Positions 5,287 through 7,373 of a stretch of 7,373 bases of DNA are shown here, one piece after another. The position numbers and the translations under genes are program-made. Source of the DNA: Microcaldota archaeon (GTDB taxonomy: Archaea > Micrarchaeota > Micrarchaeia > Norongarragalinales > UBA8480); the NCBI GenBank assembly GCA_023246885.1, contig JAHFHN010000035.1:498-7870 (forward strand), written 5' to 3'. The notes beneath the pieces were generated by a model. The model made no database searches. It had not been told where the DNA came from and saw only the letters and a program-made list of their open reading frames with translations. Numbering within the stretch: the first letter of the stretch is position 1; every line of letters starts with the position of its first letter.

Positions 5287-6405
5287 ATGGTTGATAAAAA
5301 TAAACTCGCGACAACTGCACTTGAGTTGTTGAAGATAAACAGCGAAAATCCGCCCGGAAATGAAGCAGCAATAGCAGAGCATGTGTCGAATTACTTGCGT
5401 TCCATCGGTGCAAAAGTTTCTTTGTTTGAACCAGTCAAGGGTAGGGTAACCGTAATTGGAAAACTTGGCGAAGGTAAACAGCTCTTTTACTGTGCGCACA
5501 GTGATGTTGTCCCGTCGTTTGGAGTCGAGCCGCCACGTGTTGAAAACGACGTGCTTTTCGGTCGAGGTGCAGTTGATGATAAAGGGCCGTTGGCTTGTAT
5601 TTTAGAAGCGGCTAGGGAAATTGCAGATAGTGGAGCGCAGCTCAATGGTCAGCTTGTCATCGGTGCATTTGCAGATGAAGAGGAAGGATCCGTGCTAGGT
5701 GCCAAGAGACTGTTGAAAGAAATGGACAAATTTCAATTGCGGCCAACTGCAGGTATTGTAACTGAGTCGACGAATTTCAACGTGGAAGTTGGGGAAATGG
5801 GTGTGTTGCGTTTCAAGGTGCACTGCAATGGTAAAACTGCGCACTCGTCACGACCAGAAACTGGCATCAATGCGATTTACATGCTGTCTGACTTTGTTCA
5901 GGAGTTTAAGCGTCTCAAGTTTGAGCCAAAACCGCCTTTTCGGCCGACTAGTCTAAATGTTGGTGTTGTTAAAGGAGGAACAAAGCAGAGCATTGTCCCG
6001 GATTATTGCGATGCGGATATAGATATGCGGCTAAACTCGGGTCAGACGAAGGAAAATGTAATGGCCGAAATTGAAAAAATTTGTGCTAGACTCAAAGCAG
6101 CAGATGAAAATTTCAATTTGAAAACTACAGTTTACCGATACGACGCACCACATGAAGTTAACTCTGACCAGCCGTTTGTCAAGCTATTAGTGGATACGTT
6201 GCGCAAGTCAGGAAAGAAGCCGGAAATAATTGTTGAGTCTGGCGCTACTATTGCAAAGTTTCTAAACTTAGCAGGCTATTCTTCAATTGTCTTCGCACCT
6301 GGGAATACTGACTTGTGCCACACTACTCGAGAGTGCATTTCGATTCAGGAACTAGTCGACGGTGCAGAGATTTATAAGAACTATGCATTAAACTATCTAA
6401 GGTGA
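5287..6405 (+). CDS. M20-family metallohydrolase (ArgE/DapE type), copy 2
   Basis: A 372-residue protein with a complete, canonical M20 site: H71 and D73 in YCAHSDVVP, bridging D97 in GRGAVDDKGP, catalytic E131 and metal E132 in ADEEEGS, E160 in VTESTN, H186 in TAHSSRP of the dimerisation domain (about 170-285), and H345 in LCHTTREC. The opening KINSENPPGNE is typical of ArgE/DapE-like deacylases and dipeptidases. It hydrolyses an amide bond on a small substrate in the cytoplasm; lysine/arginine biosynthesis enzyme or peptidase cannot be told apart, and no biosynthetic partner gene is in view. It is clearly different from the M20 protein at 2884-3987, not a recent duplicate. AAGGTG at 5270-5275, overlapping the end of the editing-domain gene, is its ribosome site; gap 8 nt, so the two are cotranscribed. 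Confidence 0.92.
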   Translation: MVDKNKLATTALELLKINSENPPGNEAAIAEHVSNYLRSIGAKVSLFEPVKGRVTVIGKLGEGKQLFYCAHSDVVPSFGVEPPRVENDVLFGRGAVDDKGPLACILEAAREIADSGAQLNGQLVIGAFADEEEGSVLGAKRLLKEMDKFQLRPTAGIVTESTNFNVEVGEMGVLRFKVHCNGKTAHSSRPETGINAIYMLSDFVQEFKRLKFEPKPPFRPTSLNVGVVKGGTKQSIVPDYCDADIDMRLNSGQTKENVMAEIEKICARLKAADENFNLKTTVYRYDAPHEVNSDQPFVKLLVDTLRKSGKKPEIIVESGATIAKFLNLAGYSSIVFAPGNTDLCHTTRECISIQELVDGAEIYKNYALNYLR

Positions 6406-6409
6406 ACAA

Positions 6410-7373
6410 ATGCCACAACTAGAGTTTAAAACACATGGTGAAGTTACCCCCAAGCAATTGGCAGAACTTTCGCGCAGCCAAACAATAGTGCGCAGCGCGC
6501 ATTTAGGGAACGTTGGTCTTTACAATTTAGCCGGTGCAGCGAAGTTCTCTGCAAAAAAGCGCGAATTTAGAAACCCGGGAGTTACGCTTCTGTTGCTTGA
6601 TCGTAATTTACTAGGGCATGACAAGAACTATCGGCCCGGGGCGGTGATGTTTGACCATAGTCCGAATTACATATTTTACCATGCAAAAGACCTTGCGGGG
6701 CATTCTTTAGCTGATCACGTAAGTCCTTTTTCAGAACTTTCTGACGAGCAGAAATCCCAGCTTGCTAAGCTTCTCGGTACCACAAAAAGCGAAATTCCAG
6801 GCACATTAGCTGCGCTTCATTACCAAACTACTAAAAAAGCGTATGGTCAAGGTGCGGGTTCGGTGGTAACCTGGAGTGAGTACCTTAACGCTCATACGCC
6901 CCTGCTTCGTTCAGTTTTAAATTCGTGGATAAAGGCAGGAAGGTACGATCTGTTTGACCGAGTTGTGATGTCCGATGGGCAAGTTGCACATCTGACGGGT
7001 CCGCCTCGCCATGGTGCGTTGTTTTATCAAGTTCCTAACGGCAGTGCAATTGCGCGTGTTCCAATTGAAAAGTTGGTTGATTTTACAATTGCAGCTAATA
7101 GAAGCTTGGCTCATGCTGTTAGAACTGGAACAGTACCTGAAGCAAAAAGCGATGGGTGCGTGGGCGTAATGTTCAATATAAAGGCAACAACCGCGCTTGG
7201 TGCGCTTCTAGAAGCAAGAAAGGCACATCCAAATGGAACCCCCTTCAATTCGGAGCGAATGGCGGTTTACCACTTATCTGGCCCAGATTACATAAAATAC
7301 GCTTCTAAAGCAGATTTTGTAAAGGAAGTATCGGAATTAGTTTCTCTAGCTAAACCGGCTAGTGCATTTCCAA
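6410..7373 (+). CDS. Uncharacterised protein, 3' end beyond window
   Basis: The frame is open from the ATG at 6410 to the window edge (321 codons seen). GGTGA (6401-6405), overlapping the stop of the M20 gene, gives a Shine-Dalgarno 4 nt before the ATG, so the start is secure and the gene belongs to the editing-domain operon. I do not recognise a family. The protein looks soluble: no signal peptide and no membrane segment. Possible conserved spots are HLGNVGLYNLAGAAKF (31-46), VMFDHSPNYIFYH (79-91), TGPPRHGALFYQVPNG (196-211) and SDGCVGVMFNIK (247-258). His residues are frequent (31, 70, 83, 91, 98, 103, 137, 162, 194, 201, 235, 273, 288). Codon use matches the preceding gene. An enzyme is plausible, but no catalytic motif can be named. 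Confidence 0.8.
   Translation, partial: MPQLEFKTHGEVTPKQLAELSRSQTIVRSAHLGNVGLYNLAGAAKFSAKKREFRNPGVTLLLLDRNLLGHDKNYRPGAVMFDHSPNYIFYHAKDLAGHSLADHVSPFSELSDEQKSQLAKLLGTTKSEIPGTLAALHYQTTKKAYGQGAGSVVTWSEYLNAHTPLLRSVLNSWIKAGRYDLFDRVVMSDGQVAHLTGPPRHGALFYQVPNGSAIARVPIEKLVDFTIAANRSLAHAVRTGTVPEAKSDGCVGVMFNIKATTALGALLEARKAHPNGTPFNSERMAVYHLSGPDYIKYASKADFVKEVSELVSLAKPASAFP

Noticed and set aside
5131..5499. Minus-strand ORFs of 122 and 77 codons
   Set aside because: Both run antisense through the junction of two well-supported genes (editing domain and M20).
6917..7114. Minus-strand ORF of 65 codons
   Set aside because: Antisense to the long uncharacterised plus-strand gene, which has a good ribosome site and consistent codon use.
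1..7373. CRISPR array, insertion sequence or attachment site
   Set aside because: No regularly spaced direct repeats, transposase-like protein, integrase or terminal inverted repeats were seen.

Overview
The window looks like a piece of an archaeal chromosome, A+T-rich (about 38-40% G+C at the left in a sampled stretch, about 50% in part of the 4.84-5.28 kb gene). Three things support archaea. There is a tiny ribosomal protein eL41 gene, a family confined to archaea and eukaryotes. There is a freestanding copy of the archaeal-type threonyl-tRNA synthetase editing domain. Start regions carry TATA-like boxes about 25-30 nt upstream of several starts, with GGAGG/GGTG Shine-Dalgarno sites at others. 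The gene density, one- and four-base overlaps and small genes would suit a compact-genome (DPANN-like) lineage, but that placement is inference; nothing here fixes a phylum.

Layout. (1) 3-815 (+): the 3' part of an EamA/DMT-family membrane transporter, cut by the window's left edge. (2) 908-2084 (-): a probable operon read right to left: GNAT acetyltransferase, NUDIX hydrolase (ATGA overlap), then eL41, ending in T-runs that face the transporter. (3) 2085-2145: a short divergent promoter region. (4) 2146-2892 (+): a longer, divergent GNAT-fold protein, meeting its neighbour tail to tail with a 9-nt overlap. (5) 2884-4535 (-): a two-gene operon, GNAT acetyltransferase then an M20 (ArgE/DapE-type) metallohydrolase, joined by a 1-nt stop/start overlap. 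(6) 4536-4843: a 308-nt divergent intergenic region with promoters in both directions and an unusual cluster of three stem-loops overlapping a 34-codon ORF. (7) 4844 to the right edge (+): a tight operon of freestanding ThrRS-type editing domain, second M20 metallohydrolase, and an unrecognised protein truncated by the window end.

Functional theme. The window is rich in acyl/amide chemistry on small substrates: three GNAT acyltransferases and two M20 amide/peptide hydrolases, with a translation-quality factor and a ribosomal protein among them. Substrates cannot be read from sequence. The two features most worth following up are the structured 4.64-4.76 kb intergenic element and the editing-domain operon with its unknown third gene.
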